64,000 nucleotides of DNA from Bombardia bombarda (GCA_030512295.1 JAULSR010000008.1:1285053-1349052), one strand, 5' to 3'. Shown: positions 1 through 12,268, numbered from the stretch's first letter. Notes: generated by a model not told the origin, from the letters alone. Made by a program: numbers and translations.

Positions 1-380
1 AGCAGGGGATCCGCGACGTGCTGGCCGACGAGGACAAGTGGCCCAAGGAGCTCGTGTTCATCGGGCGCAACATGCGCATCGTGCAGGGCAACAACCAGTA
101 CATGGGCTCGCCCGTCAACCGGGTCAAGATGATGGGCGAGTGGGCGAGCCGCAGCCTGTTTGAGGACCGCAACCTGCCGCTGCGCGAGCGGCTGGCCAAC
201 ATGTGGCAGCATGCCGTGTTCAAGGCGGTGCTGACGCTGACGGACGTGGCGTTTTATTTCTTCAAGATCAGGCAGTGGCTCGGGAGGGGAGGGGGCATGG
301 AGGACGAGGTGGAGGCGCGGATGAAGGATATGGCCAAGGACTTTGGGGTGGAGTTGCAGCATGATCTGTTTGAAGGTTAG
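1..380 (+). CDS. ABC1/UbiB (ADCK-like) atypical kinase family protein, C-terminal part (5' end outside window)
   Basis: The frame is open from base 3 with no start inside the window and ends at TAG 378-380, leaving about 125 C-terminal residues. The segment with RNMRIVQGNNQ and GSPVNRVKMMGEWASRSL resembles the C-terminal tail of fungal ABC1-domain proteins of the ADCK1/yeast Mcp2 group, which are mitochondrial inner-membrane atypical kinases linked to coenzyme Q and lipid homeostasis. This is family knowledge recalled without a search. The kinase core lies upstream of the window. The tail is rich in charged residues and contains one hydrophobic stretch (LTLTDVAFYFF). Codon use is GC-rich at third positions, unlike the repeat island that begins about 850 bp downstream. 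Family assignment is fairly sure; the exact orthologue is not. Confidence 0.72.
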   Translation, partial: QGIRDVLADEDKWPKELVFIGRNMRIVQGNNQYMGSPVNRVKMMGEWASRSLFEDRNLPLRERLANMWQHAVFKAVLTLTDVAFYFFKIRQWLGRGGGMEDEVEARMKDMAKDFGVELQHDLFEG

Positions 381-1130
381 ATGGGGGGGGGGTTGAGTCG
401 AGCTGGGAGCGAGGGTGGTTTTGTTAATGTGGAGTGGAGGATGCGTGTAGATAGCTTAAAAGAGCATTGCTGCTCTGCAGTTCGGTGGTGTGGTGTGGTG
501 TGGTGTGGTGTGGCTGGGCTGTATTGTCATTTGTACTATTAGGAGTAGAGCACCCATCTAGATGCTCTCATGTAGATGGATACCTAGAGGAGGTGGACTT
601 ATCCACACAAAGATTGGCGTTGGTGGGGGATGGTGTATTGTAGACGACTCTATACTCCATATTTAAACTGAACACGGTGCTGCACGCTCCGGGAATGGCG
701 CCCTCCCCCACCTCTCCTCATTTGGTTTAGCGCGGCCCCTCCATCGTCCCGTGCGACTCTGCGTCATTGCGCCTGGCATACTCTTGACCTTCTGTCTTCG
801 ATCTCGCATTCACCACCATCACAATTGCACCAGCTATGCACCGTGGCGGCCGCACTTTTGATCCTTCATTTCGGCTACGCCTCATCCGTTCTTGTAGAAG
901 CTTCTGTAGATAGATGAATTGATTCTTTACCTTGTACATGCAGTAAATATTCATACAAATGTGTGTTGTTATAAAGAACTCAATCGCGCAGTAATTGACA
1001 GTTTGCTGCGATGCGACCGGTGGTTGCAATGCGCCAGGTGCGCTATAAATTTAGTGGTGTTGGCTGGTCAAAAATCCAGATTTTTTCCCCTTACCTGACA
1101 TGGGGGGTTTTTTTTCGCCCGCAACCACAG
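381..1130. other. 3' flank and spacer, no convincing gene
   Basis: This stretch holds the 3' untranslated region of the ABC1-family gene, a short pentanucleotide repeat and AT-richer spacer. A 100-codon minus-strand frame at 727-1029 has no recognisable domain. G/T-rich and homopolymer runs near 1080-1115 come just before the first repeat. I see no RNA gene. Confidence 0.6.
486..513. repeat. (TGGTG)n simple repeat
   Basis: Five consecutive TGGTG units plus a partial one lie in the 3' flank of the ABC1-family gene. Probably a slippage microsatellite. Confidence 0.9.
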
Positions 1131-1220
1131 TAGTTCGTGGGGTACTAGTGCCTTGGCGCCAAGGCACTAGCACGTGACATGTAGTGTAGAGCTCCTTAGT
1201 CAACCTATTAGTCAGGTTGT
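1131..1220 (+). repeat. Left half of a Gypsy-1-type solo LTR, interrupted by the inverted-repeat element
   Basis: The sequence matches the middle of the 218-243 bp LTR seen complete at 60280-60522, including the segment ending TTAGTCAGGTTG. It starts inside the LTR at TAGTTCGTGGGG and so lacks the LTR start. It contains a perfect 26-bp palindrome at 1145-1170 (half-site CTAGTGCCTTGGC). The right half appears 39.6 kb away at 40851-40890. Almost no RIP is visible, unlike most copies inside the island. Confidence 0.7.
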
Positions 1221-1285
1221 TTGACGGCTCCCACTATACGCACTCCCGAGTGCGCGTTAGTCAGCAGAATTCCGCTTAGTCAACT
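1221..1285 (+). repeat. Left 65-bp terminal inverted repeat of the island
   Basis: Begins TTGACGGCTCCCAC and ends CTTAGTCAACT. It is identical over all 65 bases to the reverse complement of 40786-40850. It includes an internal palindrome GCACTCCCGAGTGC (1240-1253) and TTAGTCA motifs. There is no RIP change in either arm. Confidence 0.92.
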
Positions 1286-1375
1286 AAAAAGGTCAACTCT
1301 CGACTTATTCGAAGTTTGGAAGTCGATCTACCTTGCGTTAAAAAACCAACTCGCAGAGCTAAAGGCAAATCAGGC

Positions 1376-1578
1376 TGTAAGGACATCCCCAAGCACATGC
1401 CAGAGCATCCCCAAGCACATGCCAGTTATCCCACCAACTATGTATATAAACAGCGGCCCTCGCCCACCTTCCTTTACGAGGGCCAGGTTAAAGTCTTACG
1501 CCAATACCAGTCATTGCTCGCCTTCCCAGTTATCTTCATTGTGACCACCTTGATCAGGCGTACCTGCCTTCTCTTACA
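1376..1578 (+). repeat. 5' LTR of chromodomain Gypsy element (203-bp form)
   Basis: Begins TGTAAGGACATCC and ends TTCTCTTACA (TG...CA). It contains one copy of a 25-bp unit (ATTGCTCGCCTTCC...). It is nearly identical to the LTR at 40018-40220, also 203 bp with one unit. The left flank CAGGC and the right flank of that partner, TAAGC, differ only by C->T and G->A, so they can be a RIP-mutated 5-bp target duplication. The first codons of the following internal region carry an 80-90 bp deletion relative to other copies. Confidence 0.85.
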
Positions 1579-2662
1579 CTCCTTAAGCTGGCCCGTTACG
1601 GAGGACCGCTTTCGAGGATTTCGAAAATATTAATAATTAGACTCCCGATCACTAAAAAGAAGGGGAGTCCTTAATTACGAGAGATTAACTAACGTTAAAA
1701 CTTTTAGTTACCTTTTCCAGCATAAATACCTAGTAGTTTTAAATTATAATGATGTAAATTATAGCTAGCTTTTTTATTAGCTTCGGTAACCTCGGCGCTA
1801 TTTTAGCTAATTTTAACAATTAAGGAGGGCCGTTTCAGTTAAAAGACGACCGTTCCCCCGCTTACGCGGTTAGTAAGTTAAAAATTAACGCTTCTTTTTA
1901 AGATAGGAAGGATTAGATTTAAGTTATAAAATAAAGGAATATTACTTGTTAAGATTGACTTTAATAACTCTAGGTTTAATAAGTTAGTATTTAAATAAAA
2001 CCCGAAATATAATAATAATAGCGGGCTTATTAAAAGTAGCTTTATAACGGAGATTTCGAATAAATTATATAACGGAAATTTAAAAATTATATTAATTTAA
2101 ATTACTTTAATAATAAATCTAATAAAGTTTAAACTTATAAAAATTAATTAATATATAGTTAATACGGTAAATTTTTTTAAGAATTTTACCGGGAATAAAT
2201 TATATTAATCCAACGCTTTTTTAAAATAAAAATCGATAATATTTTTATAAGTCGGAATTATTAAATTAAATTTAATTATTTTTATTATAATTAATATATT
2301 AAAATTATTTTTAATGTTATTTTAATTAAAAATTATACCGAATAATATAAATATATTTAATTTATTAAATTTTATTTATAAAATAATAATAACCGAAAAG
2401 CTTATTATAAAAAATTAAGTTTTTTATTAGCTTTAGCAAATCCCGGAAATTACCGCGTATTATAAAAAGAGCTTACTCGGGACTTTATTATAATAAAGTT
2501 TAGATTTAACGTAATAAAATTTAAGATTTATTTATTAAAAACTCCTTCCTTTCGTACGGATTTTTTTTTTACGTATTGTTAATTACTAGGTTTATTATTT
2601 AAATATTATTTTATATAAAAAAGCTTATTATATATTATAATTATAATAAACTAAAATATATA
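1579..2662 (+). mobile_element. RIP-mutated leader/gag region of chromodomain Gypsy element
   Basis: Homologous to 15450-16560, 21850-22960 and 61930-63060 in the same orientation and, inverted, to 12540-13600. All copies begin with the segment around CTTAAGCTGGCCCGTTACGG after the LTR. Mutations are nearly all C->T or G->A; frames are destroyed. By position this is leader plus gag. It stops at about 2662 where a pogo-like terminus begins. Confidence 0.75.
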
Positions 2663-3047
2663 ACGTGGTTTATAAGCGACCCGCGTATATAAGCGACCCG
2701 CGCACTTTTAGACCGCGTCGTAACCTTTTAATCTTAATACGCGATTTTTCCATAATAATATAATGTCTATATAAATAAAAAAAGGTAGAATTACTTTTGT
2801 TATTAAAGCATTTCGTATAATAAAAGAAATATTAATCCGATTCGTTATAAAAACGTACGACGTCCTTAAAACTACCCTCCGTAATCGAATAAAAGGCTGC
2901 ACTTTAAAGGCCGATAAACGTAATACCTAGTATAATTTGACCTTAATTAAAGAATAGACCTTTCTATAATATATATTTAATTTAAATACGCGAGGATTTC
3001 CGCCTTAGATTGACGATGTGTAAGATATAGCCGATCTTTTCCGTAAA
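2663..3047 (+). pseudogene. pogo/Fot1-like transposon relic, 5' terminus and transposase N-terminus
   Basis: Starts with a near-duplicated subterminal motif (TATAAGCGACCCGCG at 2671-2685 and again at about 2687-2701), typical of transposase-binding repeats at pogo-type ends. It continues into a RIP-degraded reading frame aligned with 10790-11000, where RGFPPRINDIRDMADLL can be read. At about 3047 it switches abruptly to the integrase/chromodomain end of the Gypsy element. Confidence 0.65.
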
Positions 3048-3577
3048 ATATTACTATTATTAAAACTAGTCGAAGGAGAAAAAGAATAGGAAGTGGAAGA
3101 TATTATGGAATATAAGGATAAGGGAAAGCAAAAAAAATTCCTAATTAAATGGGTAGGATAGCCCGCTAAGTATAATACTTAAGAATTTAAAAAATACTTG
3201 GCTAACGTATAAAAGGTACTTTAAAAATACGAAAAGAAAGCAAAACAAAGGTATAGGAAGTGGAACGATTAAAAGATAAAGGTTAGAAATCGACGAGGAC
3301 GTCGACCTACGGGGGGGGGATAATTGTAAGGACATCCTTAAACATATACTAAAGCATCCCTAAGTATATGCTAATTATTTTACCAACTATATATATAAGC
3401 AGCGGCCCTCGCCTACCTTTTATTGCGAGGGCTAGGTTGAAGTCTTACGTTAATACTAATCATTGCTCGCCTTCTTAACTATCTTTATCACTTGCCTTCC
3501 TAGCTATCTTCATTGCTCGCCTGCCCAGTTATCTTCCTTATAACCACCTTGATCAGGCGTACCTACCTTCTCTTACA
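3048..3577 (+). mobile_element. 3' end of chromodomain Gypsy element: chromodomain relic, polypurine tract, 253-bp LTR
   Basis: 3090-3260 reads as a damaged chromodomain (KGKQKKFLIKWVG then PAKYNT), as in integrases of chromoviral Ty3/Gypsy elements. A G-rich polypurine tract (3311-3320) precedes the LTR 3325-3577, which begins TGTAAGG and ends TTACA and has three 25-bp units. Gag and most of pol are missing between here and the 5' LTR, so this is a recombinant or deletion derivative. Confidence 0.8.
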
Positions 3578-3641
3578 ATAATAATATAATTTTAAATTAA
3601 ATTTAATATTTTAATAAGTATATTATTAGCTAGTAAATAAG
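3578..3641 (+). pseudogene. Short middle fragment of the pogo transposase gene
   Basis: Matches 11466-11531 of the larger pogo relic almost base for base apart from transitions. It is sandwiched between the Gypsy LTR ending 3577 and the Gypsy-1 LTR starting 3642. Confidence 0.7.
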
Positions 3642-3859
3642 TGTGACGGGCTAAACCTTAGGTACACTTTATAATAATTGTAGTTGCACGCTAGAACTAA
3701 CTATCCGTGTGCCTAAGCTAGGGTTTTATCTTTAGGAAAGCTAACTAAGGTGCTAACTAAGATGCTAACTAAGGGGCTGTCACGTGCTAGTGCCTTGGCG
3801 CCAAGGCGCTAGTACTCCACGAGCTATTCCACGCCTAGGAGCGGGCTAGGCCCGTGATA
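3642..3859 (-). repeat. Gypsy-1 LTR (solo), 218 bp
   Basis: Begins TGTGACGGGCT and ends GCCCGTGATA, the same length as the LTRs at 23195-23412 and 35986-36203. Sense orientation is minus, judged from the full element. Flanks give no clean 5-bp duplication; 3860-3897 looks like a second, more RIP-mutated piece of the same LTR end (CGCCTAAAAGCGGGCT). The central palindrome is intact. Confidence 0.85.
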
Positions 3860-4413
3860 AGTACCTTACGAATTATTTTACGCCTAAAAGCGGGCTATCG
3901 ATATAAGTTTATAAATATTATTTTATTTTTACATTTAATTATTTAATTTAACCGTTAATTTCGAGGTAAAAAACGAAAAAAGGGTATAAGGTAATACCGA
4001 ACTTTTTTAAAAGTATTTTTTAAAAAGTAAATATAAATTAAATACTTTTATTAAAAACGATTATATTAGAATATTTATAAAATAAATAAACTTATTTAAA
4101 AAATCATTTAATTAATTTTAAAGCGTTAAAAATAATTATAAATATATAATATTTTATTTTAATAAATTTATTTATAATTATTAAAATATATTTATAAATT
4201 TTATTAACTTTAATATATATAGGAAAGGGAGTAATGTAATTAATAGAAATATTTTTTTATAAAATTAACTATAAATAATTTATATAAATTATATAATAAA
4301 AATCGGAAAAATTTATTTTAAAAATAAAATTTTTATTAATTTAAAAGATTATAAAATTTAATTATAAATCATTTATTATACTTACGTTTTTAAATTAAAA
4401 GGATATTTAAAAA
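3860..4413. repeat. AT-rich repeat, first arm of an inverted duplication around Copia A
   Basis: 3898-4264 matches 24343-24665 in direct orientation and 10420-10747 in inverted orientation; 4265-4413 matches the reverse complement of about 24845-25005. So a fragment of Gypsy-1 internal sequence, or of an element inserted in it, exists here as an inverted duplication whose spacer was later hit by Copia A. No gene can be read. Confidence 0.6.
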
Positions 4414-7400
4414 TGTCGGATTAGCGATTAATCAGAAGCATATAGCCGTCAGGCTGCGACGGCTGTGATTGGTCGATAGGATGTAAAATAGTAGGGATTG
4501 GTTACGTGTCCCAGGAACCCCTCCAAACACCACCCACTTCCTATCCCCGTAGTTCGTAATCCTTTTACATAAACAAGCAGATTAATATAACAACAACAAC
4601 CCCCAACCAACCCGTTCTTTACTATTACTATAATAATTAATACGAATAACCTTATCATTCTAACATTGATTAGTGGTTAACCGATTAGGCTAACTATAAA
4701 ATAGTAAAGATTCCGATAGCGGTAGTAATCGTGGTTCTTACGATTGTTAGATAGAAAGCGGTATAAAGGATTATATTCGAAAAGGCATTAAATATATAAA
4801 AAGCCTAATCGACGCAGAACTACGAGCGCGAGAGAGACTTTTCAACGCACGGGAAAACTGAGACGAAGACTTTAAAGATAACCGAAAGAAAGGCCTTACG
4901 TTTTACTTAACTATCTATATCCACCACGTATAACGGAAGCGACTATAACCCTCCGTATTAACCTTACGAAAGACTTAATAGTTAAAAAAAAAGGCTTTAA
5001 CCCTATTTAATTACCTATATCCTTCGATAAAAATAATCACGATGGCGACCTTACGTACGAATAGTTATATTATTAGCATTATTAACTTAACTTAAAAAAG
5101 TAAAGATTTTAATCCGATAGACGAAAACTAGGCTATAATAAAGAGACTTAACACTTACCTAGTTAATTGCTTTAAGATTTATAATAACGAGGAACTGCGA
5201 AACGACGTCTTATTTAAAGCCTTTTAATCCGACTTTATTAATTAGATAAAAAACTATTTTAAAACCCTCGATAAAACTCTCCGTACTAGCTTTAAACACT
5301 TCCTTAATAACTATAGCATTTACTTCGATAAAAGAGAAATAATATTATAACAACTCGTTACGATAGCTTAAAAGGAGGAGGCACCCGAGTGGCCCGATAA
5401 AAAAGCTAAACGGTATTATAAATATAAAAAAGATAAATTCTAATTATATTATAACCCGTACTCTTTTAAGTTTAAAGGCATCATTAAGAGTAATACCGTC
5501 GCTTTTACTCCGTTAGAGAAGAATAATGCCGTCGTTCCTACTCCGTTAAAAAAGAACAATCCCGTTGCTTTTACCCCAAACAACCCCGTTAAGACCCAGT
5601 TGAGCACGACTATTACTAAAGACGAACCTTTCGATATATCCAAATACTTAACTAATATAATACTACGAATATTAATAGACTTCATTAAAATATATAATAA
5701 TAATAACGAAAAGTTCGGAAGTAAACTTTATAATATTTTAGACTTTAAAATTTAGATCTTTAAGGATTTTTATAGGAAAGCCGACATTCCACCCCACGTA
5801 TACTATAAAGCATACTTAATTATATTAAAGAATAAAGCTAAGCAGTTTTACTTCGACTATCTAATAAAGGAAAACCTTAACTTTAACGAAATAATTAACT
5901 GCACTAAAGAATTCTTTTATACCGTTGAAAACCGCTAGATATATATCTAAGAATAACAATTAATAACCTTCCTTAAAATCATTTAAATAAACCCCGATAA
6001 AAATTTATCGCAATATTTCGAAATCCTTATAAATAAACTATAAAAGATTTATAAAGGATTATTAATATTAAACAATTATAAAGGAAACTAAAGCCTCGTA
6101 AAGTAATTACTTAATATATATTAAAAAATAAACGTATATAAATTAATAACGATAAAGCTAACTTCTAGCTTTAAAAGCGTTACCTTTAAATTAAAGAATG
6201 TTATAAATATTTATATACATTTTAAAAAAACTATCTATTAATAACAATATCTTACCAATTAAAAATTAAAAAACGTTAATTAATATTAAATTAATCGATA
6301 ATACAAAAGCGGATAATCTATTATTAAAAAAAGCTACCGAACGAACCCCTAAGGCAATAAACTACGCAAGCTAATTAAAAGTAATAAAAAATGCTTCGTA
6401 TATGGAAAATAAAGCTATTAGTCTATAAAGTATCCGATCTTTAAACGCTAATTAAAATATAACTAATAACGAAAATATATATAAAAGATAAGTAAAAAAA
6501 AGACCGATTTCGTTCAATTTCTAATAAATTTTAAAAGTATTAATACCGGCGAAAGCGAAGCCAAAACTAAGGCTAATTTCGAAACTTAATTAACCATAAA
6601 AATAATACTTAAACCGGAATTTAAAAGCTTTTTAACGGTATATAGCCCGGTTAACGGCAAAAAGACAATTAACCTTTTTAATAACTAAGCGATAATATAT
6701 ATAATAACGATAACTGACCTATTTAAATAATTTTCGAACAAACCCGTATTTTTTTTCCACTTTAAAAGCTAATATAATTTAAAAACCTTCCAAAACATTA
6801 TACCTAATATAAGTATAATAAGTATATTAATAGCTAATAAAAACCAAATTAAAACATTTTAAAAGAAAGTCCTTAATATTAAAATTAATACTTTAACGGC
6901 TAGATAATATTATATATAATTTAAAAATAACCCAAAAAGTATATTTTTCGGAACCGTAGCCGTAGAAACTCCCTTTAAAATTATTAACTTTTAAATCGTT
7001 TTAATAAATACCCCGTTCTTATTCTACCTTTCGGATATAAATAAATATAATATTTATTTTAATAATATCCTTAATATTTTAATTTATTAAAATAAAGGTT
7101 ATTTAATCGTATAAAAATAAAGCTATTTTTAGCTTTTATTAAACGATATAAAAAAAACTATCGTATAGTGTTACTTAATAAAAACGGAGCTACGTTAATT
7201 ATACCGACAATTCGGTTATCCGGCGATAAAACGCTTATATAAGGTATTTATATAAGCAGGCTATAATAATTTGAATTATAACGTTATTAAGAAAATTAAT
7301 AAGTTTTATTATTAATATTAGATATAAAGCAATAACCCCGGCAGATTTAAATTCACCCTTCGTAACGAAATTAATTTTAATTACCGAATAATAATAAATA

Positions 7401-10274
7401 TTATATATATCAATAAAAGGCTAGTTATCCATATTATCGACGAAATTACCTCTTTCTAAGCCGTACGATTTTTTTAAAAAATAATAATAAAAGTAATATA
7501 AAATATAATCCGGGTTATATAAATTAATATATACGTTAAACTATTTAATATTATTATTACCGATATAAGAACTAACTTTATAGCAAAAGAATTCGTTAAT
7601 AACGCCCGTAATATATCAATTAAAATTAAAAAAATTCCTATTAAAGTTTATAATTTTATCGGCAAATTAAAATAGTATTATAAACTATTTAAACGAATAT
7701 ATAAAGTTATTATAACAGATTTATAAAGCGTTAATATTATAATAAATTAAACTTTTTAAATAATTATTAAAATAATTAACGATATTATAAGCTTAAACGG
7801 TTTAATGCTTATACTTTTTATTTTCAAAACGTATTTTCGGATAACTAACTTATCGCCCCGATCCTTTTCTATTAAAGTATATACGAAAGTAATATAAAAG
7901 GTAATAATAAAAATACGTACCTTTAAAGTAAAGAGATAAATATCCAAAACTTTAGGTACCCGTAACGGCCCGAATAATTTAAAAACACTCAACCTCCTTT
8001 TCTAAAGCGAAATAAAAGTATAGCAAAAAGCTTATAAGTGGACCGGCCTGTATATATTATTCGTATATAATAAAAAAACTTATACGATTAAAGTTAACGG
8101 TAAACTTATTAACTTTTATATTGTAATAATTAAATTATATTATTGTAATAATTTAATTATTACCCCGATTTAAAATAAAACTAAAAAACCTTATAATAAT
8201 AACGATTATAACGACGAATAAACTCCTTTATAAAAAAAAATCCGAATATTAAAGCAGCGAAAACGTCCCTTTAGGTTAAAGAATAAAATAAAGCCAAATC
8301 TTAATATAAATATAGCGATAATTAAAAGTATAGACTTTATAATAACTTATTTAATAATAAAAAAAATTAAGGATTATAACTTAACAGTCTAACTCCGTTA
8401 AGAAAGGAAAATTCCAATAGCTAGCGAACTTTTTTCCCTTTTTAATTAAAAGGAAGTTAAAGCCTTTATTAAACGAGGTGTCTTTGTATTCCAAAGGTAC
8501 GACCCGGAGAAGTATAAGGGTATATATATCTTTAAATTACGTATAGTACGGAAGGTTAAAGGCAAAGAAACAGACTCCTTATATAAAAAATCCTAGCTTA
8601 TAATATAAGGCTATAACGATTAAAGTAAAGAACTAGTGTTAACGTAAAGCCTTATAATCTAACGAGCGAGCTAACGGATTTTAGTTGCCTTAGCACCTTT
8701 TTTAATCTGGTAAGGAATAATGCTATAGATCCGAAATATTATGTAGGTATATATATAATTTATAACGGCATTTTAACGTACGATTTTAACCTACCTTCCT
8801 AAATAAATTCGTTATAATTATTTGAAAAAAATAATTATAAAGGTAATTAAATTATTATACGGCATAGCCGAGGTAGGTACGTATTAGTAAGCAACTTACT
8901 TTAAGTATTATCGAAACTAATTAAGTATAATTATATTAACCTACGATTTATACTTATTAATTACGTTAAATAATTTAAAGTATTTTATAATCGTTAATAT
9001 ATAAATTAATAATATAATTAGCTTTAACGATTTAAGTTTCGAAGCTTTAAAGAAAAAGATAATTAAACAAACTAAATTTATAATTAAACTAAAATAAAAG
9101 CTAACTTTAATTAATCCGCTTATATTTAACGGATATATTTTAACCTAAAAGAATAATATATTAGCCCTATAGTAAAAAAAGTAAAACAAAAAGTTTAAAA
9201 TTATAACTAATGTTTAAAAATACGTCGAATAATAAGCACGTAGTACGTATATCATATCGATTTATTAATTTGAGGCTATATTTGATTTATCGGCGGCAAT
9301 ATAATATAAAGAACCTATAAAAAAAGACGTTACTAAGATAAATAAACGAATTAAATAGCAAATAAAGCACGCCGACCGAGGTATTAATTATATTTCTTTC
9401 GACTTATATACGGCTAGATTATTTGTTTATATAAACGCTTCATTCGCTAACAATAAAAACTTAAACTTATAAATCGGATACGTAATCTTTTTAACGAACG
9501 AAAAAACGAATAAAAAAAGCTTTATAATAATAAAAAATATAATTTATTAATTATTAATTAAATATAAATGGATTATAAGAAGCGTATTAGCTTTAAAAAT
9601 TTACGCGATAGCTAACGGCGTTAACGCAAGCATTTCTTTTAATATAACGATTAATATAATCCTAACTAAACTAAATATCCCGAATATCCTTATAATCGTT
9701 TATACCAACTTTTTCTCTTTATACAAATACTTAATAAAACTAAGCATTACGAAAAAAAAGCGGCTTATAATAAATATTATAAGTATAAAGTAAGCATACG
9801 AGAAGTAGGAGATTTTTAAAGTCCGTTAAATTAACGAAAACGACAACCCGGCCAACGCAATAACGAAGTTAATATCTAACTAGTTCCTATAGGCCCTTAT
9901 TAATAATAATACATTAAAGGTAAGAATTCAAGCTTCCATAAAGCGGAATAAGAAGGATAACAAATAACAAGGCCTTCAATAAGGGAGGAAGTTAATCGTT
10001 AAAAAAAGTAAAAGATTGCTAGTATCGGATTAGCGATTAATTAAAGGCATATAGCCGTTAGGCTACGACGGCTATAATTGGTCGACAGGATGTAAAACAG
10101 TGGGGATTGGTCACGTGTCCTAGGAACCCTTCCAAATACTACCCACTTCCTATCCCCGTAGTTCGTGATCCTTTTATATAGATAAGCAGATTAATATAAC
10201 AATAACAACCCCCAACTAACCCGTTCTCTACTGTTACTATAGTGACTAGTACGAATGACCTTGTCATTCTAACA
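4414..10274 (+). mobile_element. Full-length Ty1/Copia LTR retrotransposon, copy A (RIP-mutated)
   Basis: The 252-bp LTRs 4414-4665 and 10023-10274 (TGTCGGATTAGCG...TTCTAACA) are flanked by the 5-bp duplication AAAAA. Domain order on the plus strand is Copia: gag with a damaged zinc knuckle near 6389-6445 (CFVYGK), protease near 6850-6990, integrase 7280-8000 (KEFVNNARN, TLGTRNGP), reverse transcriptase 8460-9080, RNase H 9240-9950 (ARLFVYI, SFANNKNL, IGYVIFLTNE). Every frame is broken by TAA/TAG from C->T and G->A changes. Mutation is much heavier in the middle than at either end. Non-functional as it stands. Confidence 0.93.
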
Positions 10275-10747
10275 AAAAAGGATTAAAATAATTAATTTTA
10301 TAAACCGTATTTATTATTAATTAAATATAACTACCATTATTCGGGCTTATTATAATACTTATTTATTATATAATAAAATAAAAACCCTAAAATTATTATT
10401 AATTCCGTTAACTCTATAAAAAGATATTTTTATTAATTATATTACCCTTTTTTTTATATATATTAAAATTAATAAAATTTATAAATACGTTTTAATAATT
10501 ATAAATAAACTTATTAAAATAAAATATTATATATTTATAATTATTTTTAATATTTTAAAGCTAACCGAACGATTTTTTAAACGAATTTACTTATTTTATA
10601 AATATTTTAATATAATTATTTTTAATAAAAGTATTTAATTTATATTTACTTTTTAAAAAATATTTTTAAAAAAGCTCGGTATTACTTTACACCTTTCTTC
10701 CGCTTTTTACCCTTAAATTAATAATTAAATTAAATAATTAAACGTAA
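10275..10747. repeat. Second arm of the inverted duplication, right flank of Copia A
   Basis: The reverse complement of this stretch aligns with 24355-24845 throughout, and its outer 330 bp is inverted relative to 3898-4264. It starts with the AAAAA target duplication of Copia A and ends where pogo homology begins. No coding sequence is readable. Confidence 0.6.
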
Positions 10748-12050
10748 AAATAAAATAATAATTATTAAAGCACTTTATATAATAAAAGAAATATTAATCC
10801 GATTCGTTATAAAAACGTATGACGTCCTTAAAACTACCCTCTACGACCGAATAAAAGGTTGCATTCCAAAGGCCAATAAACGTAATGCTTAGTGCAATTT
10901 AACCTTAACTAAGGAAGAGACCCTTCTATAATATATACTTGATCTAAATACGCGAGGATTTCCGCCCCGGATTAACGATATACGAGATATGGCCGATCTC
11001 CTCCGCAAGACGCGTGGCGCGGAGCCAGTCGGCAAGCAATGGCCATACAACTTCATACAATGCCGCTCCGAGCTTAAGACGCGTTTTTTACGTATATATA
11101 ACTTTTAAAAGGCTTTTTATAAAGATTTTAATTTAATAAATATATAATTCCGACTTATAATTAATATATAGGCAAAATATAGCAATTAAAATTATAACTT
11201 TTATAACTTCGACGAAATAAGCTTTATAATAAAGATTATTTAAAGTAATATAATCGTTATATATATAGATCGATGCGGCCGAAATAAGTAATTTTAACTT
11301 AATAATCGAAAATAAACGACAGCAATTAAATATATAAGCAGCAACGGCTTCGTATTATTACCGTTTTTAATTTTATAAGGTATTAACTATCTTACCTCTT
11401 AATATATCGAATGTAGCCTTTTTTTCCTTTGGGTAATTAAAACTTTAATAAACGGTTAAATAAATAATAATATAGCTTTAAATTAAATTTAATACTTTAA
11501 TAAGTATATTATTAGCCGGTAAATAAGTATATATCGGATGATTATTTTAGACGGCTATAAGAACTATCTATCGGCCTAGTTTGAAAAGTTTTATAAGAAG
11601 AAAAACATTATTACTCTTTACCTCCTTACATATTCCTTATATATCACCTAGCCTTTAAATGTTAATTATTTTAATATATTAAAGCGGATATACGGCCGAG
11701 AATTAAAGGTTTTTATTAAAACTTATATTAATTATATTATTAAAACCGAGTTCTTTTTTACGTTTAAAGCCGCTTATTTTAATATTATAACGGCCGAAAA
11801 TATTTAAGCTAGCTTCCAAGGAGCTGGCTTAGTGCTATATAATCTTTAAACTATTTTATTAAAGCTTAATATTAAACTACGGACGCTAATATCGACTGGA
11901 TTACCCTTTTTAAAAGCCGACCTATAAGTCTTTTAAATATTATATAACCCTTTTAAAGCCATTTCGTAATTAAAATATATATAGCACTATATTATTAAAT
12001 ATTAAAAAAGCTCTTTAATTAATGTTTTTTTAGCTGTAAAATAATTAACG
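10748..12050 (+). pseudogene. pogo/Fot1-like DDE transposase relic
   Basis: Readable blocks in order: RGFPPRINDIRDMADLL (about 10960-11010), YNFDE (about 11200-11216, first catalytic Asp region), LDGY (about 11546-11557, second Asp region), and LYLPTYSLYITQPLNV (about 11610-11660), the conserved block before the third catalytic acid in fungal pogo transposases. This family moves by cut and paste at TA sites. The 5' end is truncated against the inverted duplication and the 3' end is cut by the LTR starting at 12051. Many stops; RIP is uneven, with 10930-11080 almost unmutated. Confidence 0.85.
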
Positions 12051-12268
12051 TATCACGGGCCTAGCCCGCTCCTAGGCGTGGAATAGCTCGTGGGGTACTA
12101 GCGCCTTGGCGCCAAGGCACTAGCACGTGACAGCCCCTTAGTCAGCATCTTAGTCAGCACCTTAGTTAGCTTTCCTAGGGATAAAACCCTAGCTTGGGCA
12201 TATGGATAGTTAGTTCCGGCGTACAACCATAATTATTATAAAGTGCACCCAAGGTTCAGCCCGTCACA
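12051..12268 (+). repeat. Gypsy-1 LTR (solo), 218 bp
   Basis: Begins TATCACGGGCC (from TGTCACGGGCC) and ends GCCCGTCACA. The left neighbour is pogo, the right neighbour an inverted chromodomain Gypsy fragment, and the flanks (TAACG, TTTAT) do not match. It may therefore be a product of recombination between two LTRs rather than a simple solo LTR. Confidence 0.85.

Noticed and set aside
1145..1170. Perfect 26-bp palindrome as an attachment or origin site
   Set aside because: It recurs at the same place in the Gypsy-1 LTRs, so it is a part of that LTR.
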